Source of the DNA: Unio delphinus
Taxonomy: Eukaryota > Mollusca > Bivalvia > Unionida > Unionidae
DNA length: 64,000 nt
NCBI GenBank assembly: GCA_029339505.1
Contig: JAQISU010000071.1
Coordinates: 186,001 to 250,000, forward strand
Direction: 5' to 3'
Shown here piece by piece: positions 53,501 through 64,000 of the stretch. Under the pieces are notes generated by a model, which worked only from the letters and a program-made list of their open reading frames with translations, was not told where the DNA came from and did not search any database. Position 1 is the first letter of the stretch; each line of letters starts with the position of its first letter. The position numbers and the translations under genes are program-made.

Positions 53501-54702
53501 TGGATAGTTATAGTTATGTGCTGTTGAATATGTGTTGAGATAAGCATGATAACGAAGCTTGAAACATCTGCATTCAAACCACATCAACGTTTATATATGT
53601 ATCTCGATTCATATACCACGACTTAATTTCTTTTCGGTCTACAGATATATCTCCAAACGTAAGCTTACATGTTGTCAGATTTATCTTCATGAAGTTTGAC
53701 ATTCGTATATCGATACATCTTCACGAAGATGGAACAATGTAGTAATCTTTCAGTCTACCTAGATTGTCATATGTAGATAGATTTGTCCCCAAGAATGTGA
53801 ATCTATCTGAATTGAACCTCCGCAACGTATATAACTATATTATGATTGAAATATCTCGATCTGTTCTAGTAAATATGGATAGTTATAGTTATGTGCTGTT
53901 GGATATGTGTTGAGATCAGCATGATAACGAAGCTTGAAACATCTGTATTCAAACCACATCAACGTTTATATATGTATCCGGATTGATATACCACGATTTA
54001 ATTTGGTTTCGGTCTACAGATATATCTCCAAACCTAAGCTTACATGTTGTCAGATTTATCTTCATGTAGTTTGACAAACGTATATCGATACATCTGCACG
54101 AAGATGGAATAATGTAGATATCTATCAGTCTACGTAGATTGTCATATGTAGATAGATTTATCCCCAATAATGTGAATCTATCTGAATTGAACCACAGCAA
54201 CGTATATAACTATATTTGGATTGAAATATCTCGAACTGTTCTAGTAAATATGGATAGTTATAGTTATGTGCTGTTGGATATGTGTTGTGATAAGCATGAT
54301 AAAGAAGCCTGAAACATCTATATTCAAACCACATCAACGGTTATATATGTATCTCGATTGATATACCACGATTCAATTTGGTTTCGGTCTAAAGATATAT
54401 ATCCAAACGTAAGCTTACAAGTTTTCAGATTTATCTTCATGAAGTTTGACATACGTATATCGATACATCGTCACGAAGATGGAATAATGTAGAGATCTAT
54501 CAGTCTACGTAGATTGTCATATGTAGATAGATTTATCCCCAAGAATGTGAATCTATCTGAATTGAACCATCGTAACGTATATAACTATATTTGGATTGAA
54601 ATATCTTTATCTCTTCTGGTAAATATGGATAGTTATAGCTGTCTGATATTGGATATATGTTGAGATAAGCATGATAACGAAGTTTGAAACATCTGTATTC
54701 AA
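50581..54702 (-). repeat. HOR unit 10, canonical 11-mer, 4,122 bp
   Basis: Full order m1-m11. Carries GAATTTGTGTTGAG near 52,402, AGAGATTTATCAG near 52,992 and ATCAATAAATATAAC near 53,071; all three recur in unit 11 one HOR later. Confidence 0.92.
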
Positions 54703-57700
54703 CCACATCAACGTGTATATATGTATCTCAATTGATCTAGCACGATGTAATTTGGTTTCGATCTACAGATATATCTCCAAACGCAATCTTACATGTTGTC
54801 AGATTTATCTTGATGTAGTTTTTTATAGGTATATAGATACGTCTTCACGTAGATGGAAATACTTAGATATATATACGACTACGTAAATAGTCAGATATAG
54901 ATGTTATATTCATGTAAAGAGTGAATCTAGCTGAATTGGAAAACATCGACAAAGATAGTTGTATTTTGATTGAAATATCTGAATGTATTTTGTTTAATGT
55001 GGATAGTTATAGCTATGTGTAGGTGGATATATAATGAGAGATGCAGCTTAACTAATATGGAGTAATCTGATATCAGACATCTCAACTTTGATAGCTGAAT
55101 CTCGATTGATATAGAACTATGTGATTTGGATGCCGGCTATAGATATGTCACCAGACATAAGCTTACATGTTGTCAGATTTATCTTCATGTAGTTTGACAT
55201 ACGTATATCGATACATCTTCACGAAGATGGAATAATGTCGTGATCTATGAGTCTGCGTAGATTGTCATATGTAGATAGATTTGTCCCCAAGAATGTGAAT
55301 CTATCTGAATTGAACCTCCGCAACGTATATAACTATATTATGATTGAAATATCTCGATCTGTTCTAGTAAATATGGATAGTTATAGTTATGTGCTGTTGG
55401 ATATGTGTTGAGATCAGCATGATAACGAAGCTTGAAACGTCTGTATTCAAACCACATCAACGTTTATATATGTATCCGGATTGATATACCCCGATTTAAT
55501 TTGGTTTCGGTCTACCGATATATCTCCAAACCTAAGCTTACATGTTGTCAGATTTATCTTCATGTAGTTTGACAAACGTATATCGATACATCTGCACGAA
55601 GATGGAATAATGTAGATATCTATCAGTCTACGTAGATTGTCATATGTAAATAGATTTATCCCCAATAATGTGAATCTGTCTGAATTGAAGCACCGCAACG
55701 TATATAACTATATTTGGATTGAAATATCTCGATCTGTACTAGTAAATATGGATAGTTATAGTTATGTGCTGTTGAATATGTGTTGAGATAAGCATGATAA
55801 CGAAGCTTGAAACATCTGTATTCAAACCACATCAACGTTTATATATGTATCTCGATTCATATACCACGACTTAATTTCTTTTCGGTCTACAGATATATCT
55901 CCAAACGTAAGATTACATGTTGTCAGATTTATCTTCATGTCGTTTGACAAACGTATATCGATACATCTGCACGAAGATGGAATAATGTAGATATCTATCA
56001 GTCTACGTAGATTGTCATATGTAGATAGATTTATCACCAAGAATGTGAATCTATCTGAATTGAACCACCGCAACGTATATAACTATATTTGGATTGAAAT
56101 ATCTCGAACTGTTCTAGTAAATATGGATAGTTATAGTTATGTGCTGTTGTATATATGTTGTGATAAGCATGATAACGAAGCCTGAAACATCTGTATTCAA
56201 ACCACATCAACTGTTATATATGTATCTCGATTGATATACCACGATTCAATTTGGTTTCGGTCTAAAGATATATACCCAAACGTAAGCTTACAAGTTTTCA
56301 GATTTATCTTCATGAAGTTTGACATACGTATATCGATACATCTTCACGAAGATGGAATAATGTCGTGATCTATGAGTCTGCGTAGATTGTCATATGTAGA
56401 TAGATTTATCCCCAAGAATGTGAATCTGTCTGAATTGAAGCACCGCAACGTATATAACTATATTTGGATTGAAATATCTCGATCTGTACTGGTAAATATG
56501 GATAGTTATAGTTATGTGCTGTTGAATTTGTGTTGAGATAAGCATGATAACGAAGCTTGAAACATCTGTATTCAAACCACATCAACGTTTATATATGTAG
56601 CTCGATTCATATACCACGACTTAATTTCTTTTCGGTCTACAGATATATCTCCAAACGTAAGCTTACATGTTGTCAGATTTATCTTCATGTAGTTTGACAT
56701 ACGTATATCGATACATCTGCACGAAGATGGAATAATGTAGATATCTATCAGTCTACCTAGATTGTCATATGTAGATAGATTTATCCCCAAGAATGTGAAT
56801 CTATCTGAATTGAACACCACAACGTATATAACTATATTTGGACTGAAATATCTCGAACTGTTCTAGTAAATATGGATAGTTATATTTATGTGCTGTTGGA
56901 TATGTGTTGTGATAAGCATGATAACAAAGCCTGAAACATCTGTATTCAAACCACATCAACGGTTATATATGTATCTCGATTGATATACCACGATTCAATT
57001 TGGTTTCGGTCTACAGATATATCTCCAAACATAAGCTTACAAGTTTTCAGATTTATCTTCATGTAGTTTGACATACGTATATCGATACATCTTCACGAAG
57101 ATGGAATAATGTAGAGATTTATCAGTCTACGTAGATTGTCATATGTAGATAGATTTATCCCCAAGAATGTGAATCTATCTGAATTGAACAACATCAATAA
57201 ATATAACTATATTTGGATTGAAATATCTCGATCTTTCCTAGTAAATATGGATAGTTATAGTTATGTGCTGTTGGATATGTGTTGAGATTCGCATGATAAC
57301 GAAGCTTGAAACATCTGTATTCAAACCACATCAACGTTTATATATTTATCTTGATTGATATACAACGATTTAATTTGGTTTCGGTCTACAGATATATCTC
57401 CAAACGTAAGCTTACATGTTGTCAGATTTATCTTCATGTAGTTTGACATACGTATATCGATACATCTTCACGAAGATGGAATAATGTAGATATCTATCAG
57501 TCTACGTAGATTGTCATATGTAAAAAGATTTATCCCCAAGAATGTGAATCTATCTGAATTGAAGCAACGCAACGTATATAACTATATTTGGATTGAAATA
57601 TCTCGAACTGTTCTAGTAAATATGGATAGTTATAGTTATGTGCTGTTGAATATGTGTTGAGATAAGCATGATAACGAAGCTTGAAACATCTGCATTCAAA

Positions 57701-60698
57701 CCACATCAACGTTTATATATGTATCTCGATTCATATACCACGACTTAATTTCTTTTCGGTCTACAGATATATCTCCAAACGTAAGCTTACATGTTGTCAG
57801 ATTTATCTTCATGAAGTTTGACATTCGTATATCGATACATCTTCACGAAGATGGAACAATGTAGTAATCTTTCAGTCTACCTAGATTGTCATATGTAGAT
57901 AGATTTGTCCCCAAGAATGTGAATCTATCTGAATTGAACCTCCGCAACGTATATAACTATATTATGATTGAAATATCTCGATCTGTTCTAGTAAATATGG
58001 ATAGTTATAGTTATGTGCTGTTGGATATGTGTTGAGATCAGCATGATAACGAAGCTTGAAACATCTGTATTCAAACCACATCAACGTTTATATATGTATC
58101 CGGATTGATATACCACGATTTAATTTGGTTTCGGTCTACAGATATATCTCCAAACCTAAGCTTACATGTTGTCAGATTTATCTTCATGTAGTTTGACAAA
58201 CGTATATCGATACATCTGCACGAAGATGGAATAATGTAGATATCTATCAGTCTACGTAGATTGTCATATGTAGATAGATTTATCCCCAATAATGTGAATC
58301 TATCTGAATTGAACCACAGCAACGTATATAACTATATTTGGATTGAAATATCTCGAACTGTTCTAGTAAATATGGATAGTTATAGTTATGTGCTGTTGGA
58401 TATGTGTTGTGATAAGCATGATAAAGAAGCCTGAAACATCTATATTCAAACCACATCAACGGTTATATATGTATCTCGATTCACATACCACGACTTAATT
58501 TCTTTTCGGTCTACAGATATATCTCCAAACGTAAGCTTACATGTTGTCAGATTTATCTTCATGTAGTTTGACATACGTATATCGATACATCTGCACGAAG
58601 ATGGAATAATGTAGATATATATCAGTCTACGTAGATTGTCATATGTAGATAGATTTATCCCCAAGAATGTGAATCTATCTGAATTGAACACCACAACGTA
58701 TATAACTATATTTGGACTGAAATATCTCGAACTGTTCTAGTAAATATGGATAGTTATAGTTATGTGCTGTTGGATATGTGTTGTGATAAGCATGATAACA
58801 AAGCCTGAAACATCTGTATTCAAACCACATCAACGGTTATATATGTATCTCGATTGATATACCACGATTCAATTTGGTTTCGGTCTACAGATATATCTCC
58901 AAACATAAGCTTACAAGTTTTCAGATTTATCTTCATGTAGTTTGACATACGTATATCGATACATCTTCACGAAGATGGAATAATGTAGAGATCTATCAGT
59001 CTACGTAGATTGTCATATGTAGATAGATTTATCCCCAAGAATGTGAATCTATCTGAATTGAACAACATCAATATATATAACTATATTTGGATTGAAATAT
59101 CTCGATCTTTCCTAGTAAATATGGATAGTTATAGTTATGTGCTGTTGGATATGTGTTGAGATTCGCATGATAACGAAGCTTGAAACATCTGTATTCAAAC
59201 CACATCAACGTTTATATATTTATCTTGATTGATATACAACGATTTAATTTGGTTTCGGTCTACAGATATATCTCCAAACGTAAGCTTACATGTTGTCAGA
59301 TTTATCTTCATGTAGTTTGACATACGTATGTCGGTACATCTTCACGAAGATGGAATAATGTAGATATCTATCAGTCTACGTAGATTGTCATATGTAAATA
59401 GATTTATCCCCAAGAATGTGAATCTATCTGAATTGAAGCAACGCAACGTATATAGCTATATTTGGATTGAAATATCTCGATCTGTTCTAGTAAATATGGA
59501 TAGTTATAGTTATGTGCTGTTGAATATGTGTTGAGATAAGCATGATAACGAAGCTTGAAACATCTGCATTCAAACCACATCAACGTTTATATATGTATCT
59601 CGATTCATATACCACGACTTAATTTCTTTTCGGTCTACAGATATATCTCCAAACGTAAGCTTACATGTTGTCAGATTTATCTTCATGAAGTTTGACATTC
59701 GTATATCGATACATCTTCACGAAGATGGAACAATGTAGTAATCTTTCAGTCTACCTAGATTGTCATATGTAGATAGATTTGTCCCCAAGAATGTGAATCT
59801 ATCTGAATTGAACCTCCGCAACGTATATAACTATATTATGATTGAATTATCTCGATCTGTTCTAGTAAATATGGATAGTTATAGTTATGTGCTGTTGGAT
59901 ATGTGTTGAGATCAGCATGATAACGAAGCTTGAAACATCTGTATTCAAACCACATCAACGTTTATATATGTATCCGGATTGATATACCACGATTTAATTT
60001 GGTTTCGGTCTACAGATATATCTCCAAACCTAAGCTTACATGTTGTCAGATTTATCTTCATGTAGTTTGACAAACGTATATCGATACATCTGCACGAAGA
60101 TGGAATAATGTAGATATCTATCAGTCTACGTAGATTGTCATATGTAGATAGATTTATCCCCAATAATGTGAATCTATCTGAATTGAACCACAGCAACGTA
60201 TATAACTATATTTGGATTGAAATATCTCGAACTGTTCTAGTAAATATGGATAGTTATAGTTATGTGCTGTTGGATATGTGTTGTGATAAGCATGATAAAG
60301 AAGCCTGAAACATCTATATTCAAACCACATCAACGGTTATATATGTATCTCGATTGATATACCACGATTCAATTTGGTTTCGGTCTAAAGATATATATCC
60401 AAACGTAAGCTTACAAGTTTTCAGATTTATCTTCATGAAGTTTGACATACGTATATCGATACATCGTCACGAAGATGGAATAATGTAGAGATCTATCAGT
60501 CTACGTAGATTGTCATATGTAGATAGATTTATCCCCAAGAATGTGAATCTATCTGAATTGAACCATCGCAACGTATATAACTATATTTGGATTGAAATAT
60601 CTTAATCTCTTCTGGTAAATATGGATAGTTATAGCTGTCTGATATTGGATATATGTTGAGATAAGCATGATAACGAAGTTTGAAACATCTGTATTCAA
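54703..60698 (-). repeat. HOR unit 11, 16-mer with five-monomer duplication, 5,996 bp
   Basis: Order m1-m10, an m11/m6 hybrid, m7-m10, m11. The hybrid begins as m11 (CATCTATATTCAAACC, ACGGTTATATATGTATC) and becomes m6 in 58,475-58,482 (ATTCACATACC, later GACATACG and GAACACCACAACG). The extra length is 1,874 bp, five monomers, as expected for an exchange pairing m11 with m6. The two m7-m10 copies are not identical: the first has AGAGATTTATCAG and ATCAATAAATATAAC, the second the common forms, so they came from different parent HORs. Confidence 0.9.
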
Positions 60699-63321
60699 CC
60701 ACATCAACGTGTATATATGTATCTCAATTGATCTAGCACGATGTAATTTGGTTTCGATCTACAGATATATCTCCAAACGCAATCTTACATGTTGTCAGAT
60801 TTATCTTGATGTAGTTTTTTTATAGGTATATAGATACGTCTTCACGTAGATGGAAATACTTAGATATATATACGACTACGTAAATAGTCAGATATAGATG
60901 TAATATTCATGTAAAGAGTGAATCTAGCTGAATTGGAAAACATCGACAAAGATAGTTGTATTTTGATTGAAATATCTCAATGTATTTTGTTTAATGTGGA
61001 TAGTTATAGCTATGTGTAGGTGGATATATAATGAGAGATGCAGCTTAACTAATATGGAGTAATCTGATATCAGACATCTCAACTTTGATAGCTGAATCTC
61101 GATTGATATAGAACTATGTGATTTGGATGCCGGCTATAGATATGTCACCAGACATAAGCTTACATGTTGTCAGATTTATCTTCATGTAGTTTGACATACG
61201 TATATCGATACATCTTCACGAAGATGGAATAATGTCGTGATCTATGAGTCTGCGTAGATTGTCATATGTAGATAGATTTGTCCCCAAGAATGTGAATCTA
61301 TCTGAATTGAACCTCCGCAACGTATATAACTATATTATGATTGAAATATCTCGATCTGTTCTAGTAAATATGGATAGTTATAGTTATGTGATGTTGGATA
61401 TGTGTTGAGATCAGCATGATAACGAAGCTTGAAACGTCTGTATTCAAACCACATCAACGTTTATATATGTATCCGGATTGATATACCCCGATTTAATTTG
61501 GTTTCGGTCTACAGATATATCTCCAAACCTAAGCTTACATGTTGTCAGATTTATCTTCATGTAGTTTGACAAACGTATATCGATACATCTGCACGAAGAT
61601 GGAATAATGTAGATATCTATCAGTCTACGTAGATTGTCATATGTAGATAGATTTATCCCCAATAATGTGAATCTGTCTGAATTGAAGCACCGCAACGTAT
61701 ATAACTATATTTGGATTGAAATATCTCGATCTGTACTAGTAAATATGGATAGTTATAGTTATGTGCTGTTGAATATGTGTTGAGATAAGCATGATAACGA
61801 AGCTTGAAACATCTGTATTCAAACCACATCAACGTTTATATATGTATCTCGATTCACATACCACGACTTAATTTCTTTTCGGTCTACAGATATATCTCCA
61901 AACCTAAGCTTACATGTTGTCAGATTTATCTTCATGTAGTTTGACAAACGTATATCGATACATCTGCACGAAGATGGAATAATGTAGATATCTATCAGTC
62001 TACGTAGATTGTCATATGTAGATAGATTTATCCCCAAGAATGTGAATCTATCTGAATTGAACCACCGCAACGTATATAACTATATTTGGATTGAAATATC
62101 TCGAACTGTTCTAGTAAATATGGATAGTTATAGTTATGTGCTGTTGTATATATGTTGTGATAAGCATGATAACGAAGCCTGAAACATCTGTATTCAAACC
62201 ACATCAACTGTTATATATGTATCTCGATTGATATACCACGATTCAATTTGGTTTCGGTCTAAAGATATATATCCAAACGTAAGCTTACAAGTTTTCAGAT
62301 TTATCTTCATGAAGTTTGACATACGTATATCGATACATCTTCACGAAGATGGAATAATGTCGTGATCTATGAGTCTGCGTAGATTGTCATATGTAGATAG
62401 ATTTATCCCCAAGAATGTGAATCTGTCTGAGTTGAAGCACCGCAACGTATATAACTATATTTGGATTGAAATATCTCGATCTGTACTGGTAAATATGGAT
62501 AGTTATAGTTATGTGCTGTTGAATATGTGTTGAGATAAGCATGATAACGAAGCTTGAAACATCTGTATTCAAACCACATCAACGTTTATATATGTAGCTC
62601 GATTCATATACCACGACTTAATTTCTTTTCGGTCTACAGATATATCTCCAAACGTAAGCTTACATGTTGTCAGATTTATCTTCATGTAGTTTGACATACG
62701 TATATCGATACATCTGCACGAAGATGGAATAATGTAGATATCTATCAGTCTACGTAGATTGTCATATGTAGATAGATTTATCCCCAAGAATGTGAATCTA
62801 TCTGAATTGAACACCACAACGTATATAACTATATTTGGATTGAAATATCTCGAACTGTTCTAGTAAATATGGATAGTTATAGTTATGTGCTGTTGGATAT
62901 GTGTTGTGATAAGCATGATAAAGAAGCCTGAAACATCTATATTCAAACCACATCAACGGTTATATATGTATCTCGATTGATATACCACGATTCAATTTGG
63001 TTTCGGTCTAAAGATATATATCCAAACGTAAGCTTACAAGTTTTCAGATTTATCTTCATGAAGTTTGACATACGTATATCGATACATCGTCACGAAGATG
63101 GAATAATGTAGAGATCTATCAGTCTACGTAGATTGTCATATGTAGATAGATTTATCCCCAAGAATGTGAATCTATCTGAATTGAACCATCGCAACGTATA
63201 TAACTATATTTGGATTGAAATATCTTTATCTCTTCTGGTAAATATGGATAGTTATAGCTGTCTGATATTGGATATATGTTGAGATAAGCATGATAACGAA
63301 GTTTGAAACATCTGTATTCAA
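60699..63321 (-). repeat. HOR unit 12, 7 monomers (m7-m10 absent), 2,623 bp
   Basis: Order m1-m6, m11. The switch from m6 to the m10 tail is within 62,821-62,840: GAACACCACAACG is m6, TTTGGATTGAAAT and GATAAAGAAGCC are m10 tail. m1 has the seven-T variant also seen in unit 3. m4 carries CAAACCTAAGC (usual in m3 and m10) and CGATTCACATACC, a variant otherwise seen only in the hybrid of unit 11. Confidence 0.9.
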
Positions 63322-64000
63322 CCACATCAACGTGTATATATGTATCTCAATTAATCTAGCACGATGTAATTTGGTTTCGATCTACAGATATATCTCCAAA
63401 CGCAATCTTACATGTTGTCAGATTTATCTTGATGTAGTTTTTTATAGGTATATAGATACGTCTTCACGTAGATGGAAATACTTAGATATATATACGACTA
63501 CGTAAATAGTCAGATATAGATGTAATATTCATGTAAAGAGTGAATCTAGCTGAATTGGAAAACATCGACAAAGATAGTTGTATTTTGATTGAAATATCTC
63601 AATGTATTTTGTTTAATGTGGATAGTTATAGCTATGTGTAGGTGGATATATAATGAGAGATGCAGCTTAACTAATATGGAGTAATCTGATATCAGACATC
63701 TCAACTTTGATAGCTGAATCTCGATTGATATAGAACTATGTGATTTGGATGCCGGCTATAGATATGTCACCAGACATAAGCTTACATGTTGTCAGATTTA
63801 TCTTCATGTAGTTTGACATACGTATATCGATACATCTTCACGAAGATGGAATAATGTCGTGATCTATGAGTCTGCGTAGATTGTCATATGTAGATAGATT
63901 TGTCCCCAAGAATGTGAATCTATCTGAATTGAACCTCCGCAACGTATATAACTATATTATGATTGAAATATCTCGATCTGTTCTAGTAAATATGGATAGT
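63322..64000 (-). repeat. HOR unit 13, partial at window end
   Basis: m1 and most of m2 are present (GCCGGC at 63,751-63,756; TTTGTCCCC near 63,899; ATTATGATTG at 63,956). The array clearly continues beyond the window. Private change: CAATTAATCTAGC near 63,348. Confidence 0.92.

Larger units (their letters stand above)
1..64000. repeat. Satellite DNA block, about 375-bp monomer, fills the window
   Basis: The whole window consists of head-to-tail copies of one AT-rich monomer of about 375 bp. A convenient landmark is the GTTGATGTGGTTTGAATAC segment (or its reverse complement), which recurs every 370-378 bp from base 209 to the end with no unrelated insertion seen. Two classes occur: common type-1 monomers and a divergent type-2 monomer that marks each higher-order repeat. 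Short open frames of 60-83 codons recur in every copy, follow array orientation and break with single-base indels, so I call no genes. Large homogeneous HOR satellites are typical of eukaryotic centromeric or pericentromeric heterochromatin; that placement is inference. I recognise neither satellite family nor species. Confidence 0.97.
13065..64000 (-). repeat. Right satellite array, inverted orientation
   Basis: From about 13,065 the same satellite is read in reverse complement (CAAACCACATCAACG every 375 bp). The first 2.7 kb keeps the short irregular organisation of the left array. From 15,735 onward it is a regular 11-monomer HOR of 4,122 bp, repeated to the window end with deletion and duplication variants. 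Equivalent monomers in successive HORs are near-identical by eye, whereas monomers within one HOR differ at many positions, which is the usual HOR signature. Confidence 0.95.

Noticed and set aside
349..63505. About 90 open frames of 60-135 codons on both strands
   Set aside because: They repeat with monomer or HOR period, switch strand with array orientation, overlap on both strands, break with 1-bp indels without compensating change, and show no recognisable domain. They are by-products of the satellite.
1..64000. CRISPR array or bacterial repeat region
   Set aside because: The period is 375 bp with no short repeat/unique spacer pattern, and all sequence between landmarks is itself repeated. 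No cas-like genes.
1..64000. Match to Drosophila 359-bp or primate 171-bp alpha satellite
   Set aside because: Monomer length and recognisable motifs do not agree with either; no named family could be assigned from memory.

Overview
This window is a single block of tandemly repeated satellite DNA. I see no protein-coding gene, RNA gene, transposon, CRISPR array or other single-copy sequence in its 64 kb. The repeat is AT-rich by eye, with a monomer of about 375 bp (individual copies about 364-378 bp), giving roughly 170 monomers. Its scale, homogeneity and nested higher-order repeats (HORs) point to a eukaryotic chromosome, most likely centromeric or pericentromeric heterochromatin. I do not recognise the monomer as any named satellite and cannot name the organism. 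The many 60-83 codon open frames come from the monomer itself: the same frames recur every 375 bp or once per HOR, on the strand that follows array orientation. I treat them as non-coding. || Layout. (1) 1 to about 13,047: monomers in one orientation (called '+'). Here a divergent 'type-2' monomer recurs irregularly among 'type-1' monomers, giving mixed HORs of 2, 3, 4, 5 and 6 monomers, plus a last stretch of at least 7 monomers with no type-2 copy. Near-identical local duplications occur at 3,709-6,700 (1,496-bp period), 6,943-10,310 (5-mer followed by its 4-mer deletion derivative) and 11,118-12,650 (750-bp period). (2) About 13,047-13,064: a short AT-rich filler where the array flips orientation. 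(3) 13,065 to about 15,734: monomers now on '-', still in the short irregular HOR organisation and sharing private variants with inverted copies of the 4-9 kb region of the left array. (4) 15,735-64,000: a highly homogeneous array on '-' whose canonical HOR is 11 monomers and 4,122 bp. Twelve complete HOR units and one partial unit are visible. Six are canonical 11-mers (the first, at 4,119 bp, has small indels); the others are 9-, 10-, 10-, 9-, 16- and 7-mers that can be explained as whole-monomer deletions or duplications by out-of-register exchange. || Reference order used below, in + coordinates for unit 26,974-31,095: m1 (type-2), m2 (carries GCCGGC), then m3 to m11. Variants: 19,854 unit lacks m7 and m9; 23,226 unit lacks m3; 31,096 unit lacks m6; 47,209 unit lacks m4-m5; 54,703 unit has an extra five monomers entered through an m11/m6 hybrid; 60,699 unit lacks m7-m10. 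|| The most notable observations are the orientation switch with its direct-repeat AT filler, the step from irregular short HORs to a uniform 11-mer HOR about 2.7 kb beyond it, the mapped HOR exchange products, variant haplotypes shared by HORs many kilobases apart, and a small hairpin-perfecting insertion at 14,179-14,194. A centromere role is inference; nothing in sequence alone proves it. All comparisons were made by eye.
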